Shown here: positions 42,119 to 52,144 of the stretch, piece after piece
How the letters are laid out: each line of letters opens with the position of its first letter
Position numbering within the stretch: the stretch's first letter is position 1
Source of the DNA: an uncultured Oscillospiraceae bacterium
Lineage (GTDB): Bacteria; Bacillota; Clostridia; Oscillospirales; Ruminococcaceae
Length of the DNA: 64,000 nt
Assembly: GCA_910587465.1 (NCBI GenBank)
Contig: CAJUMS010000001.1
Location: 69,651-133,650, forward strand
Direction: 5' to 3'
The notes under the pieces: model-generated
Databases searched by the model: none
The model's input: only the letters and a program-made list of their open reading frames with translations
What the model was told of the DNA's origin: nothing
Made by a program: the position numbers and the translations under genes

Positions 42119-42574
42119 ATGTACGATTTTGAAAATATGGATCGGCGGCTTATCGCGTATATAAATATCTTCATCTGCGCCAACCGCTTGCAGGCAATCA
42201 TGGACAGCGGTCTCGAGGATATCACCGCCAAGCAATGGCTGGCGATAATGATGATCGACGTGTTCCCCGAACCGCCGACACTGAAACAGATATCGGAGAT
42301 GTCGGGAGTTACGCACCAAAGTATGAGGCAGATTGTCGACAGGCTTATCGACAAGGGATTTCTCGCGGTCGTTCCCGATAAAAAGGACAAGCGCGCGATA
42401 CGTCTCGTGAAAACCCCCGCCGCCGACAATATCCGCACCAAAAAGGAAGGGCAGAACAAGGAGTTCGTGTTCAGGCTGTTCGAGTGCCTTAGTGAAGAGG
42501 AAACAACAGCGTATTGTTCCGCGCTGGCAAAGCTGTGCGAACGCCTTAACGAGTTAAAGGAGGAAGACAAATGA
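42119..42574 (+). CDS. MarR-family regulator
   Basis: 151 residues with a winged helix: ITAKQWLAIMMIDV, PTLKQISEMSGVTHQSMRQIVDRL, and the wing VPDKKDKRAIRLVK. The ATG at 42119 follows ACGGAGG; an earlier in-frame ATG precedes the ribosome site. It overlaps the flavodoxin gene by 4 bases. An operator-like palindrome sits in its leader, so it probably represses its own operon. The inducer may be redox-related, given the partner; that is inference. Confidence 0.92.
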   Translation: MYDFENMDRRLIAYINIFICANRLQAIMDSGLEDITAKQWLAIMMIDVFPEPPTLKQISEMSGVTHQSMRQIVDRLIDKGFLAVVPDKKDKRAIRLVKTPAADNIRTKKEGQNKEFVFRLFECLSEEETTAYCSALAKLCERLNELKEEDK

Positions 42575-43089
42575 AAACAATAGTTGTATACAAGTCGAAG
42601 TACGGCTACACAAAACGTTACGCCGAATGGATAGCCGAGGAGCTGAGCTGTGACATTAAGGAAAACGCCGCATTTTCCGACATTTCGGGCTATGATATGA
42701 TAATATGCGGCGGTGGGTGCTACGCGGGGACGATAAACGGCTCAAAGCTGATAACGAAGAACCTTGCACGGCTCTCGGGGAAGAAGCTGATCCTATTCGC
42801 GGTGGGCACAAGCTCGGGTGCGGACAAGGACATTATCCCGTTCTGGGAGAAAAATCTCACCGTCGAGCAGCGACAAGCTGTCGCACATTTTTATCTGCGC
42901 GGCGGTTTCGATTATAGCAGGCTTGGCAGCACCGATAAACTGCTGATGAATATGCTGAAATCGCATTTAAAGAAGATCAAAGACCCCGACGAGGAAACGC
43001 GCGGTTTGCTTGCCGCCTACGATACTCCAGTGGATTTTACCGATAATAAGCGGTTGAAAGAGCTTCTGGAGTACGCGAGAAACGCTTGA
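42571..43089 (+). CDS. Flavodoxin-domain protein
   Basis: 172 residues. The FMN phosphate loop is YKSKYGYTKRYAEWIA (residues about 6-21), and an IICGGGCYAG loop follows. Length and the C-terminal helix (LKELLEYARNA) resemble the protoporphyrinogen-oxidase-like HemG/flavodoxin group, which shares this fold. The actual electron partner is unknown. ATGA overlap with the MarR gene indicates coupled expression. Confidence 0.85.
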   Translation: MKTIVVYKSKYGYTKRYAEWIAEELSCDIKENAAFSDISGYDMIICGGGCYAGTINGSKLITKNLARLSGKKLILFAVGTSSGADKDIIPFWEKNLTVEQRQAVAHFYLRGGFDYSRLGSTDKLLMNMLKSHLKKIKDPDEETRGLLAAYDTPVDFTDNKRLKELLEYARNA

Positions 43090-43094
43090 TACAA

Positions 43095-43121
43095 AAAGCG
43101 GAGAGTTTTGCTCTCCGCTTT
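43095..43121 (+). terminator. Bidirectional terminator
   Basis: The 11-bp stem AAAGCGGAGAG / CTCTCCGCTTT with a TTTTG loop lies between the convergent flavodoxin and guaB genes. Confidence 0.85.
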
Positions 43122-43142
43122 GCTATGCTTACGCTTAAAACG

Positions 43143-44858
<1,716 letters not shown>

Positions 44859-44861
44859 CTA

Positions 44862-45120
44862 AGTTTCGGCGAAGCCGAAACTCTCTGCGTTTTTTGCTCG
44901 AATTGCCCTAATGGCGATTCAATATGGCGATTCAATTTTATGCTTCGCATGAAACCGCCAAAAGCCGCCGAAACGTCTGTCGACGCACCTGTGGCTCGTC
45001 CGATTTATGTGGCTTTAACCCATAGGGGAGCAGTCCAAGCGAAGCGCAAGCAGCGGTGACGACGAAGCTAACGAAGTGAGCGGAAGGGTTGCCGCTGAGC
45101 TAGGACGGCGAAGCCGCCCG
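44862..45120 (+). other. Structured, repeat-rich leader region
   Basis: The untranslated stretch before the 45155 gene contains a 9-bp hairpin AGTTTCGGC-GAA-GCCGAAACT (44862-44882) with a T-run (44891-44895) soon after. A perfect tandem direct repeat of the 13-mer ATGGCGATTCAAT lies at 44911-44923 and 44924-44936, and a second hairpin GGCGAAGCC sits near 45110. Many GAAGC units occur between 45030 and 45115. An open frame (44841-45059) crosses all of these and looks spurious. It may be an attenuator or a dispersed repeat. Confidence 0.55.
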
Positions 45121-45154
45121 GTGCGCGGAACGCTTTCAGATAGGAGCGTTTGAT

Positions 45155-46252
45155 ATGGAAATTTTATATCCCGATTATGATAATTGCATAGCCAACCTCG
45201 CCTGCTCGATGATGAAGCACTTCGGAGTTGAGCCGCCCAATCCCACCCTGCCGCTCGTGGACGGGCTGTTGGATAAGCGGTATAAGAACATTGTCGTATT
45301 GTTGCTTGACGGAATGGGCAATAATATCATCGAGGCGAACCTCGCGCCCGACGGATTTTTCCGCAGTCATCTTGCGGGAACGTATTCCTCGGTGTTTCCG
45401 CCGACTACCGTTGCGGCGACCACGGCTATGGACAACGGTCTGTTTCCCGTGCAGTCGGCGTGGCTGGGGTGGACGGGATATTTTCCCGAGATTGACAGGA
45501 ACGTCGTGTATTATCTTAATCAAGATTTTGATACAAACGAGCAGATAGAGGGCGACAGCGTTGCGTGGACGTATGTGCCGTATTGGAGCATTCACGACCG
45601 TATTCGTGACGCGGGTTATAGATCGCATTATCTTGCGCCGTTTGCCAATCCGTATCCCAAGGACTTCGGTGCGTTATGCGGCGAGATAAAGCGGCTTTGC
45701 GCGGAGGACGGCGAGAAATACATTCACGCTTATTGGGATCAGCCCGACACTGTAATGCACCGCAAAGGCTGCTTCGGCGAGCCCGCAAAGACAACATTGC
45801 GCGAGCTTGAAAAAGCGGTCGAGGAGCTAGTGGGGGAATTGTCCGATACGCTGCTGCTTGTCACTGCGGATCACGGACATATCGACAGCCCTAAGGCGGT
45901 AGTTACGGACTATCCCGATATAATGGAATGTCTGGTGAGAATGCCGTCGATAGAGCCACGCTGCCTTAATCTGTTCGTCAAGGACGGTATGGATGAGCAG
46001 CTAAAGGCTGCGTTTGCAAAGCATTTTGACGGGAAGTTTTTGCTGATGTCCAAAGCCGAGGTCAAGGAACGGCAATTGTTCGGCAAGGGAACTCCGCACC
46101 CGCACTTTGACAGAATGCTGGGCGATTATATCGCGGTAGCAGTTGACGCCGTTTCGATATACAATATGAACTGCAAAAACTTTGTCGGCGCTCATGCGGG
46201 GCTGACTAAAAACGAGATGATAATTCCGCTGATAGCGGTCAAAAAGGACTGA
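45155..46252 (+). CDS. Alkaline-phosphatase-superfamily phosphodiesterase
   Basis: 365 residues, type I phosphodiesterase/nucleotide pyrophosphatase family. The metal site starts in VVLLLDGMGNN; the nucleophile is the Thr in FPPTTVAATTA, and ADHGHI supplies further metal ligands with a late AHAGL. It should hydrolyse a phosphodiester or pyrophosphate; the substrate is unknown. There is no signal peptide, unlike most secreted members. The ATG follows AGATAGGAG. rpe follows at 5 bases. Confidence 0.85.
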   Translation: MEILYPDYDNCIANLACSMMKHFGVEPPNPTLPLVDGLLDKRYKNIVVLLLDGMGNNIIEANLAPDGFFRSHLAGTYSSVFPPTTVAATTAMDNGLFPVQSAWLGWTGYFPEIDRNVVYYLNQDFDTNEQIEGDSVAWTYVPYWSIHDRIRDAGYRSHYLAPFANPYPKDFGALCGEIKRLCAEDGEKYIHAYWDQPDTVMHRKGCFGEPAKTTLRELEKAVEELVGELSDTLLLVTADHGHIDSPKAVVTDYPDIMECLVRMPSIEPRCLNLFVKDGMDEQLKAAFAKHFDGKFLLMSKAEVKERQLFGKGTPHPHFDRMLGDYIAVAVDAVSIYNMNCKNFVGAHAGLTKNEMIIPLIAVKKD

Positions 46253-46257
46253 TAGTT

Positions 46258-46917
46258 ATAAATAATATTATAATTTCCGCCTCGCTGCTGGCGAGCGATA
46301 TGACGAAAATGGCGGAGGAGATACGCCGCTGCGAGGACGCGGGAGTGGACTGGATACACTACGACGTTATGGACGGGCATTTCGTGGAGCAGATATCCTA
46401 TGGAACGCCGATACTGAGAAGCGTTAAAAAATGTACAAGCAGACCTCTTGACGTGCATTTAATGGTGGAGCGTCCCGATCAACAGGCGGAGTATTTTGCC
46501 GAGGCGGGAGCGGATATCATTGATATACACTTAGAGAGCTCATGCGATATCGGGGCTTGTCTGAAGCGAATACGCAAGCTGGGCAAGACGCCCGCGCTGG
46601 CGGTCAAGCCAAATACACCGATAGAGGACGCTTATCCGTACCTGCCGCTGTGCGATATGGTGCTGGTAATGACAGTCGAGCCCGGCTACGGCGGACAAGG
46701 CTTTATCCCGGATATGCTGACTAAGGTCAGAGCGCTGCGCGAATACGCGGATAATAACGGTTTCCCGTCGCTGAACATTCAAGTTGACGGCGGTATCAAC
46801 GAAAATACGGGGGCGGACGCGAAAAGGGCGGGCGCAAACGTACTGGTTGCCGGCACGGGATTGTTTTATGCGAGCGATATGAAAGCGGTAAACACCGCAC
46901 TGAAAGGAACTCTTTAA
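46258..46917 (+). CDS. rpe: Ribulose-phosphate 3-epimerase
   Basis: About 219 residues, TIM barrel. DWIHYDVMDGHFV (metal and catalytic Asp), DVHLMVERP, MTVEPGYGGQGF and QVDGGIN are all present. It interconverts ribulose 5-phosphate and xylulose 5-phosphate. The first ATG in frame (46300) would remove the first strand with its conserved Ser (ISASLLASD). Frame extension reaches an ATA at 46258 that has AAGGA 9 bases upstream, so an ATA start, or an ATG changed to ATA, is likely. Without it the enzyme would lack part of the barrel. Confidence 0.92.
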   Translation: MNNIIISASLLASDMTKMAEEIRRCEDAGVDWIHYDVMDGHFVEQISYGTPILRSVKKCTSRPLDVHLMVERPDQQAEYFAEAGADIIDIHLESSCDIGACLKRIRKLGKTPALAVKPNTPIEDAYPYLPLCDMVLVMTVEPGYGGQGFIPDMLTKVRALREYADNNGFPSLNIQVDGGINENTGADAKRAGANVLVAGTGLFYASDMKAVNTALKGTL

Positions 46918-46920
46918 AAA

Positions 46921-48036
46921 ATGACGAATTTTACTGCGCGAGAGCCTAATAAGGTCTATCTCGAGCGATTTATAATCATGGCTATGCTGCTTGTGCTCTC
47001 GGTGTATATGCAGGGATTCAGGGCGCTGGCGGTCAGCATATTCAGCGTTTTGCTGTGTATGGCTGCGGACTTGATATGCTGTCTGATACGGAAGATTCCG
47101 TATGCCCCAAAGGATATGGCTGTGCCGTTCTGGGGGTTGGCGGCGGCGCTTATGATGCCCGTCTCCGTGCCGTATGTGCTGGTGGCGTTGTCAGCGTTTA
47201 TATGCATAGTGGTGGGAAAGCATCTGTTTGGCGCCTCAGACAATATCGTGTTCTGCCCGCCTGCTATCGCCGTAGCATTTCTGATGATATGCTATCCCTC
47301 GGAGCTGTTGTACTCTCCGAAATACGGTGAACACATACCCGTATTTGAGGAATACGGCGGAGTGCTGACACGTTCGGTAGAATATTCGCTCAAGCTTGGG
47401 AATATTCCCACGGGCAGCGTGTGGGATATTCTTATGGGATTTGTCCCCGGAGCTATCGGCACAGTGTATATATTGGTAATACTGGTGTGCGGCATATCTA
47501 TGATATGCCACCGCTCCAACAGCGGCTGCGCGGTCATATCCTGCCTTGTGACGGCGGGAGTGCTGGCGTTCTTCTTCCCGAGGATAAACGTTTCGGGTAT
47601 TCAGTCTGTATTCTATGAGCTCAGCTCGGGATATCTGCTGTTCGGAGTGGTATTTCTTGCCGCCGAACCTTACAGAATGCCAGAAAAGGTCATGGGCAGA
47701 GTAATATACGGCATGGTGTTGGGATATATAACGATGATGTTCCGCATATTCGGTCAGACGGAGGGCAGCTTCCTGTTCGCGCTGCTGATAACGGGAGCGC
47801 TCGGCAGCAGCTTCGACAGAGTTGTCGAGAACATCGCGTACTGGAAAAAGACCTATGTAAACTCATTTGAGAAATCCAAGACGCAGATACAGCGCGGCGA
47901 TATAAAGCTCACTGACACGCAGGAGATAGTATTGCCCGAGAAATACCGCTACAACACACCTCCTATTGACAGCGAGGTAAAGAAAAAACGAAGACGCTTT
48001 AAAGACGATAAGGGGGATAATAATGAAAAAAAATAA
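46921..48036 (+). CDS. rnfD: RnfD-like electron transport subunit
   Basis: 371 residues with about nine or ten membrane helices, of the NqrB/RnfD family. The region LGNIPTGSVWDILMGFVPGAIG corresponds to the area where RnfD carries its covalent FMN on a Thr; here the exact S/T-G-A-T consensus is altered. Rnf couples ferredoxin oxidation and NAD reduction to ion pumping. The Lys/Arg-rich C-terminal tail of about 60 residues is unusual. AAAGGA precedes the ATG; the end overlaps rnfE by 14 bases. Confidence 0.8.
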   Translation: MTNFTAREPNKVYLERFIIMAMLLVLSVYMQGFRALAVSIFSVLLCMAADLICCLIRKIPYAPKDMAVPFWGLAAALMMPVSVPYVLVALSAFICIVVGKHLFGASDNIVFCPPAIAVAFLMICYPSELLYSPKYGEHIPVFEEYGGVLTRSVEYSLKLGNIPTGSVWDILMGFVPGAIGTVYILVILVCGISMICHRSNSGCAVISCLVTAGVLAFFFPRINVSGIQSVFYELSSGYLLFGVVFLAAEPYRMPEKVMGRVIYGMVLGYITMMFRIFGQTEGSFLFALLITGALGSSFDRVVENIAYWKKTYVNSFEKSKTQIQRGDIKLTDTQEIVLPEKYRYNTPPIDSEVKKKRRRFKDDKGDNNEKK

Positions 48037-48634
48037 ATTTTCCGTGACCCTTGACGGCTTGATGAGACAAAATATCGTGCTCATGAGCGGTCTTGTCACC
48101 GCGCCCGTTATTGTCGCTGCAACTACGATGGAACGCGCCGTTGTGCTGGTCGTAAGTTTCTTCCTGCTGTCGTACACAAGCATACTGCTTTGCAGATTTA
48201 TCCCGAGACGTATCGTGTATACTGTGAGAATACTGCTGTACGCGGTAGTGGCGGCAGCCATGTATATTCCGACGATGATATGTCTGGAGTATCTGTTTCC
48301 TGATGTTCTGTCGGGAGTTGCGTTATATGTTGAACTGCTTGTGGTAAACTCATTCCTGCTGGCGAAAACCGAAACGCGTTTCTATCTCAAGCCCTACTCC
48401 GAGATGGTGATCGACGCACTGATATATGTCGCGGGATACGCGATAGTGGCGTTGATGGTGGGCGGTATCCGCGAGATACTCGCCTACGGTACGATATACG
48501 GATTTCATCTGTCCGAGCCGATAATGCCCGCGGCAAAATCTCCATTCTTCGGGTTTATTCTTGTGGGTGTGCTCGCAGCATTCTGCCGAGGACTATCGGG
48601 CAAACGCGCTCCCCGAAAGGAGCGTATCACATGA
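48023..48634 (+). CDS. rnfE: RnfE/NqrD-like membrane subunit
   Basis: 203 residues with about six membrane helices. Family features include NIVLMSGLVTAPVIVAATTMERA and VNSFLLAKTETRF, then the loop GGIREILAYGTIYGFHL, which resembles the RnfE/RnfA G-x-REhLAxGT pattern. It would form the inner core with RnfA. It is more divergent than usual, so the assignment relies partly on context. It overlaps rnfD and, by 4 bases, rnfA. Confidence 0.75.
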   Translation: MKKNKFSVTLDGLMRQNIVLMSGLVTAPVIVAATTMERAVVLVVSFFLLSYTSILLCRFIPRRIVYTVRILLYAVVAAAMYIPTMICLEYLFPDVLSGVALYVELLVVNSFLLAKTETRFYLKPYSEMVIDALIYVAGYAIVALMVGGIREILAYGTIYGFHLSEPIMPAAKSPFFGFILVGVLAAFCRGLSGKRAPRKERIT

Positions 48635-49227
48635 GCGAGATATTCGGTAAAATAGTAAGCCTTGCGATGATCTCTGTGTTTATGCAGAACGCAATCTTCG
48701 ACAGGGCGTTCGGCGCGAACGTCGCGATATACGCGTCGCGGAAAGACAATCATGTCATCGGCTTCACATTTGGCATAACTGCTATGACGACGCTTTCAAG
48801 CATAGTCTCGTACTTCTTCGACAAGCTTTTGTTGCCACAGCCGAACGGATATCTGTTTATGCCGCTTATTTATGTCGGGATAATCGGTATGCTGTATGTG
48901 ATCGGGTTATTCATACTGTGGAAATTCTTCCACAAGCTGTTCCGTAAGATAAAGCAGTACGCGAGCCTTGCGGTGTTCAACTGCACCGTTATCGGTGCGC
49001 TGTTCCTTAACTCGAACTACGGCAGCGACCTCGCAAGCTATATCGGTTACGGTTTCGGTACGGGCATAGGATTTTTCCTCGCCTGCTTTATGCTGAATAT
49101 CGCTCACGAGAGACTGGACTCGGAAAAAATACCGCGGATTTTCCGCGGATATCCCATAATGCTCATATATATAGGAATAGTTTCGCTCGCGTTTAACGTA
49201 TTGGTTGGATATACCGCCGAATTCTAG
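48631..49227 (+). CDS. rnfA: RnfA/NqrE-like membrane subunit
   Basis: 198 residues with six hydrophobic helices. The N-terminus MSEIFGKIVSLAMISVFMQNAIFDRAFG fits the RnfA pattern, where a membrane Cys pair normally binds an iron-sulfur centre; in this copy the expected N-terminal Cys is not visible (SVFMQNAIF) and only NCTVIG remains in the second half. That suggests a changed redox path. rnfB, rnfC and rnfG are not adjacent. Confidence 0.75.
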   Translation: MSEIFGKIVSLAMISVFMQNAIFDRAFGANVAIYASRKDNHVIGFTFGITAMTTLSSIVSYFFDKLLLPQPNGYLFMPLIYVGIIGMLYVIGLFILWKFFHKLFRKIKQYASLAVFNCTVIGALFLNSNYGSDLASYIGYGFGTGIGFFLACFMLNIAHERLDSEKIPRIFRGYPIMLIYIGIVSLAFNVLVGYTAEF

Positions 49228-49257
49228 TTAAAATAAATTACGAAAGGAGATCATACA

Positions 49258-50496
49258 ATGGCACAAAAAAAGACCAACATCAAAATAAAGCACAGAAAAT
49301 TCAACCTATATAATAAGAAAAAGAGCAAAGCACGTCAGGCGCTCACCGTTATACTGACTATTGCAGCGGCGTGCGCGCTGGGTATCGTGGGTTACGGCAT
49401 TGGAAAGCCCGTGCTCGACTATTTTCAGAACCGCGGACAATATACCTCCGAACCCTCGTCGGACAGCTCCGGTATAAGCGGCGTAATTCCCAATACCACC
49501 GACAGCTCCTATACCTCAGATAATACAAGTGAATCGGACAGCTCGGTTGCCGAAACTTCGGGAAACAGCTCCGAAAGCTCGCATAATTCGGAAGTCACCG
49601 TTCCTGTTACAGACGGTACCATGTATTTTCTCCCCGATAATGCCGCGGCAAGCTCCGCCTCGCTCAACAGCGCACTCGCGGCGGCTAAAAGCGCGGGGCA
49701 CACCACCGTCGCGGTAACGCTTAAGGACGCGAGCGGATTCTTTTACTACAAGACCAATATCGCGAGCGTAAAGGGCAGCGATTCCGTCAAGGGAACTCTC
49801 ACCGCCGCGCAGATATACGATATTATCACCAAGGCGGGTTTTGTTCCCGCTGCAAGGATAAGCACCCTTATGGACAGCAATAATCCCGGCGCTACGGGAG
49901 GAAGCTACGAGCTTGCGGGAGAAACGGGCTACTGGCTCGACAACCGCAAGGAAAATGGCGGAAAAACTTGGCTCTCGCCGTTCAAGAACGCGACCGCGAC
50001 ATTTCTGAAGAGCGTCACCAATGAGATAACGGCGGCGGGCTTCAAGAGTATCATATGCGCCAATACGCGCTATCCCGCATTCCACAGCGTGGACATAACG
50101 ACGTATCTGAAGGATCTTCCGCTCAGCGACGCAGCGAAACGCACCGCAGCGCTGTGGAGCGTTCTCGACGCGATAAATACATCCGCCGCGGGCAAAGACG
50201 CGCAGATGTGGATAGAGATAAACTCAGAGAGCGTTCTCGCCGAAAACAAGAGCTGCACCGACGCCGAGATATTCTCCGACAAAACAAAGACGGAGACGTC
50301 AAAGATAATATTCAGCTATGCGGCAAGCGGCAGCGCTTCGGACGCTTACAAGAACGCCAAGGACTTCGCCGCAAAGGCAAAGGTGGCGGCAAACGGCGCG
50401 GAGACCGCAGTACTGATAAAGGGTCTCTCGGGTTCGGCGCTCTCGGACGTTCAGCGGGCGTTTAAGGAAGCGGGTATCCCCGTATACTCACAGTAA
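49258..50496 (+). CDS. Anchored putative glycoside hydrolase (DUF4015-like)
   Basis: 412 residues. A basic N-terminus is followed by one membrane helix (about 27-48), a Ser/Thr-rich linker (60-115) and a domain with TIM-barrel-like patterning: TVAVTLKDASGFFYYKT, AGFVPAARISTLMD and GFKSIICANTRYPAF. This resembles the DUF4015 putative glycoside hydrolase family. The linker suggests exposure on the wall. The substrate is unknown. It lies 30 bases after rnfA behind AAAGGAG and may be co-transcribed. Confidence 0.65.
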   Translation: MAQKKTNIKIKHRKFNLYNKKKSKARQALTVILTIAAACALGIVGYGIGKPVLDYFQNRGQYTSEPSSDSSGISGVIPNTTDSSYTSDNTSESDSSVAETSGNSSESSHNSEVTVPVTDGTMYFLPDNAAASSASLNSALAAAKSAGHTTVAVTLKDASGFFYYKTNIASVKGSDSVKGTLTAAQIYDIITKAGFVPAARISTLMDSNNPGATGGSYELAGETGYWLDNRKENGGKTWLSPFKNATATFLKSVTNEITAAGFKSIICANTRYPAFHSVDITTYLKDLPLSDAAKRTAALWSVLDAINTSAAGKDAQMWIEINSESVLAENKSCTDAEIFSDKTKTETSKIIFSYAASGSASDAYKNAKDFAAKAKVAANGAETAVLIKGLSGSALSDVQRAFKEAGIPVYSQ

Positions 50497-50563
50497 AGAT
50501 TATTGCCCCAAAGGGTCAATATACAGAAGAAAGCTTTAACGGTAAAGAAAATGGAGGACAACT

Positions 50564-50953
50564 ATGAATTTGCTTAATTTTATTTCGTCGGCTAATGCCG
50601 CGGCAGATCCCAATCAGGCGGGCGGTATACTCGGTATTCTTACGATGATACTTCCGCTTGGACTTATGGTACTGGTGTTCTGGTTCCTGATAATCCGTCC
50701 CGAAAAAAAGCGCTCCAAGGAAATGCAGAATATGCTTGAAAGCTTACAGGTAGCGGACGAGGTAGTCACTAACGGCGGTATTATCGGACGCGTTTTGTCC
50801 GTGCAGAAGGACACCGTGCTTATCGAAACAGGCTCCGACCGTACAAAAATACGCGTCGTGAAGTCAGCGATAGCAAAGTGCAATACCGAGCATGAGAATG
50901 CTGCTCCCGCGGTCGAGGGCAAAAAAACCAAGGGCAAGACCGAGATCAAGTAA
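50564..50953 (+). CDS. yajC: Preprotein translocase subunit YajC
   Basis: 129 residues with one membrane helix (about 27-48) followed by the YajC signature IIRPEKKRSKEMQNMLESLQ and VVTNGGIIGRVLSV. YajC associates with SecDF and supports protein export; no secD/secF is in the window. GGAGGACA precedes the ATG. Its stop overlaps the ATG of the TetR gene (TAATG). Confidence 0.93.
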   Translation: MNLLNFISSANAAADPNQAGGILGILTMILPLGLMVLVFWFLIIRPEKKRSKEMQNMLESLQVADEVVTNGGIIGRVLSVQKDTVLIETGSDRTKIRVVKSAIAKCNTEHENAAPAVEGKKTKGKTEIK

Positions 50954-51546
50954 TGTCGGGCGATCTGCGGGTCGTCAAAACGCGGCGCGTTATCCGCAAT
51001 ACGCTCTTTGAGATGATGAGCGAAAAGCCGCTGTCAAAGATCACGATATCGGAGATATGCGCGCGCGCCGAAATCAACCGAAAGACCTTTTACCGCCATT
51101 ACCGCACGGTCGGCGACGTGATAACGGAGCTTGAGAACGAAATATTGAACGAGTTTTCCGCGATAATGCGCACGGGAAACAAAAGCGTACTGGACGCCGG
51201 CTCGGCTATCCGCGATATAAGCGCGGTAGTCGAACGGCGGCGTGATTTTTTCGCGGGGCTGATGAAACTCAATCCCGATCTGTTCAGCAACGGCAAGATC
51301 AAGGCAATGCTGTGCAGAATGATATCGGTATCGCTGAAAAACGTAGGCGCTCTTGACGATGAAACAACACTCAGAGCCGCCGCGGAATTCACGGTGTCTG
51401 GAGTGTTGTCGCTATATGCCGCGTGGTTCGACGGCGGCTGCAAGGACGACCTCGCGTTTCTGACGGAGGTCTCGGTTAAAATGACGACAAAAGGACTTTC
51501 GGCGTTCGTTTCCGAAGAAAAGCTGTCGAAGCTGAGGCTAAAATAG
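50953..51546 (+). CDS. TetR/AcrR-family regulator
   Basis: 197 residues. The helix-turn-helix is SKITISEICARAEINRKTFYRHY (in pieces, residues about 24-46). The rest is a helical ligand domain with a TetR_C-type profile common in Clostridia. It overlaps yajC by one base and lies 16 bases before bioY, so it may control the biotin and carrier genes downstream; that is inference from position. Confidence 0.85.
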   Translation: MSGDLRVVKTRRVIRNTLFEMMSEKPLSKITISEICARAEINRKTFYRHYRTVGDVITELENEILNEFSAIMRTGNKSVLDAGSAIRDISAVVERRRDFFAGLMKLNPDLFSNGKIKAMLCRMISVSLKNVGALDDETTLRAAAEFTVSGVLSLYAAWFDGGCKDDLAFLTEVSVKMTTKGLSAFVSEEKLSKLRLK

Positions 51547-51562
51547 GTTAGGAGATTTTATT

Positions 51563-52144
51563 ATGAAAACAGAAAAAAGAGACTTTTTTAATGTGCGAAG
51601 CATGGTATTTATGGCGATATTCGCGGCGCTTATATGCGTTGCCGCACCGTACGCGATTCCGATGCCGGGGCTTGTGCCGATATCGCTCGGAACATTCGCG
51701 ATTTATCTTACAGGCGCAATGCTCGGCGGCAAGCGCGGAACTGTCGCAGTATGCGTGTATATACTGCTTGGAGCTATCGGACTTCCCGTATTTACGGGAT
51801 TTGCGGGCGGCTTTGCTAAGCTGCTTGGTCCTACGGGCGGCTACATAGTGGGATATGTTCCGCTAGTGCTGCTGACTGGAATATTTTCGGATATGCAGTC
51901 AAAAAAGCACTGGACTATGCCCGTGGGAATGGTTATCGGAACCGCGGTCATGTACGCGTTTGGCACGGCGTGGTTTATGATAATGAACGGCTCGCCGCTC
52001 GGAACAGCGCTTATGAACTGCGTTGTACCGTTCCTTATCGGCGATACGATAAAAATCGTGCTGGCGACAGTCATCGCAGTACCTCTGAGATCTCGGCTCA
52101 ACGCGATCATGCAAGGGAACTCAAAATCGGAGCTTGACAAATGA
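51563..52144 (+). CDS. bioY: Biotin transporter BioY
   Basis: 193 residues with six membrane helices. Family blocks: PMPGLVPISLGTFAIYLTGAMLGG (in parts), YILLGAIGLPVFTGFAGG and GPTGGYIVGY. BioY is the substrate-binding S component of ECF-type biotin uptake; the ATPase and T components would be encoded elsewhere. No biotin synthesis gene is in the window. A TTAGGAG site precedes the ATG; the 3' end overlaps the next gene by 4 bases. Confidence 0.93.
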   Translation: MKTEKRDFFNVRSMVFMAIFAALICVAAPYAIPMPGLVPISLGTFAIYLTGAMLGGKRGTVAVCVYILLGAIGLPVFTGFAGGFAKLLGPTGGYIVGYVPLVLLTGIFSDMQSKKHWTMPVGMVIGTAVMYAFGTAWFMIMNGSPLGTALMNCVVPFLIGDTIKIVLATVIAVPLRSRLNAIMQGNSKSELDK

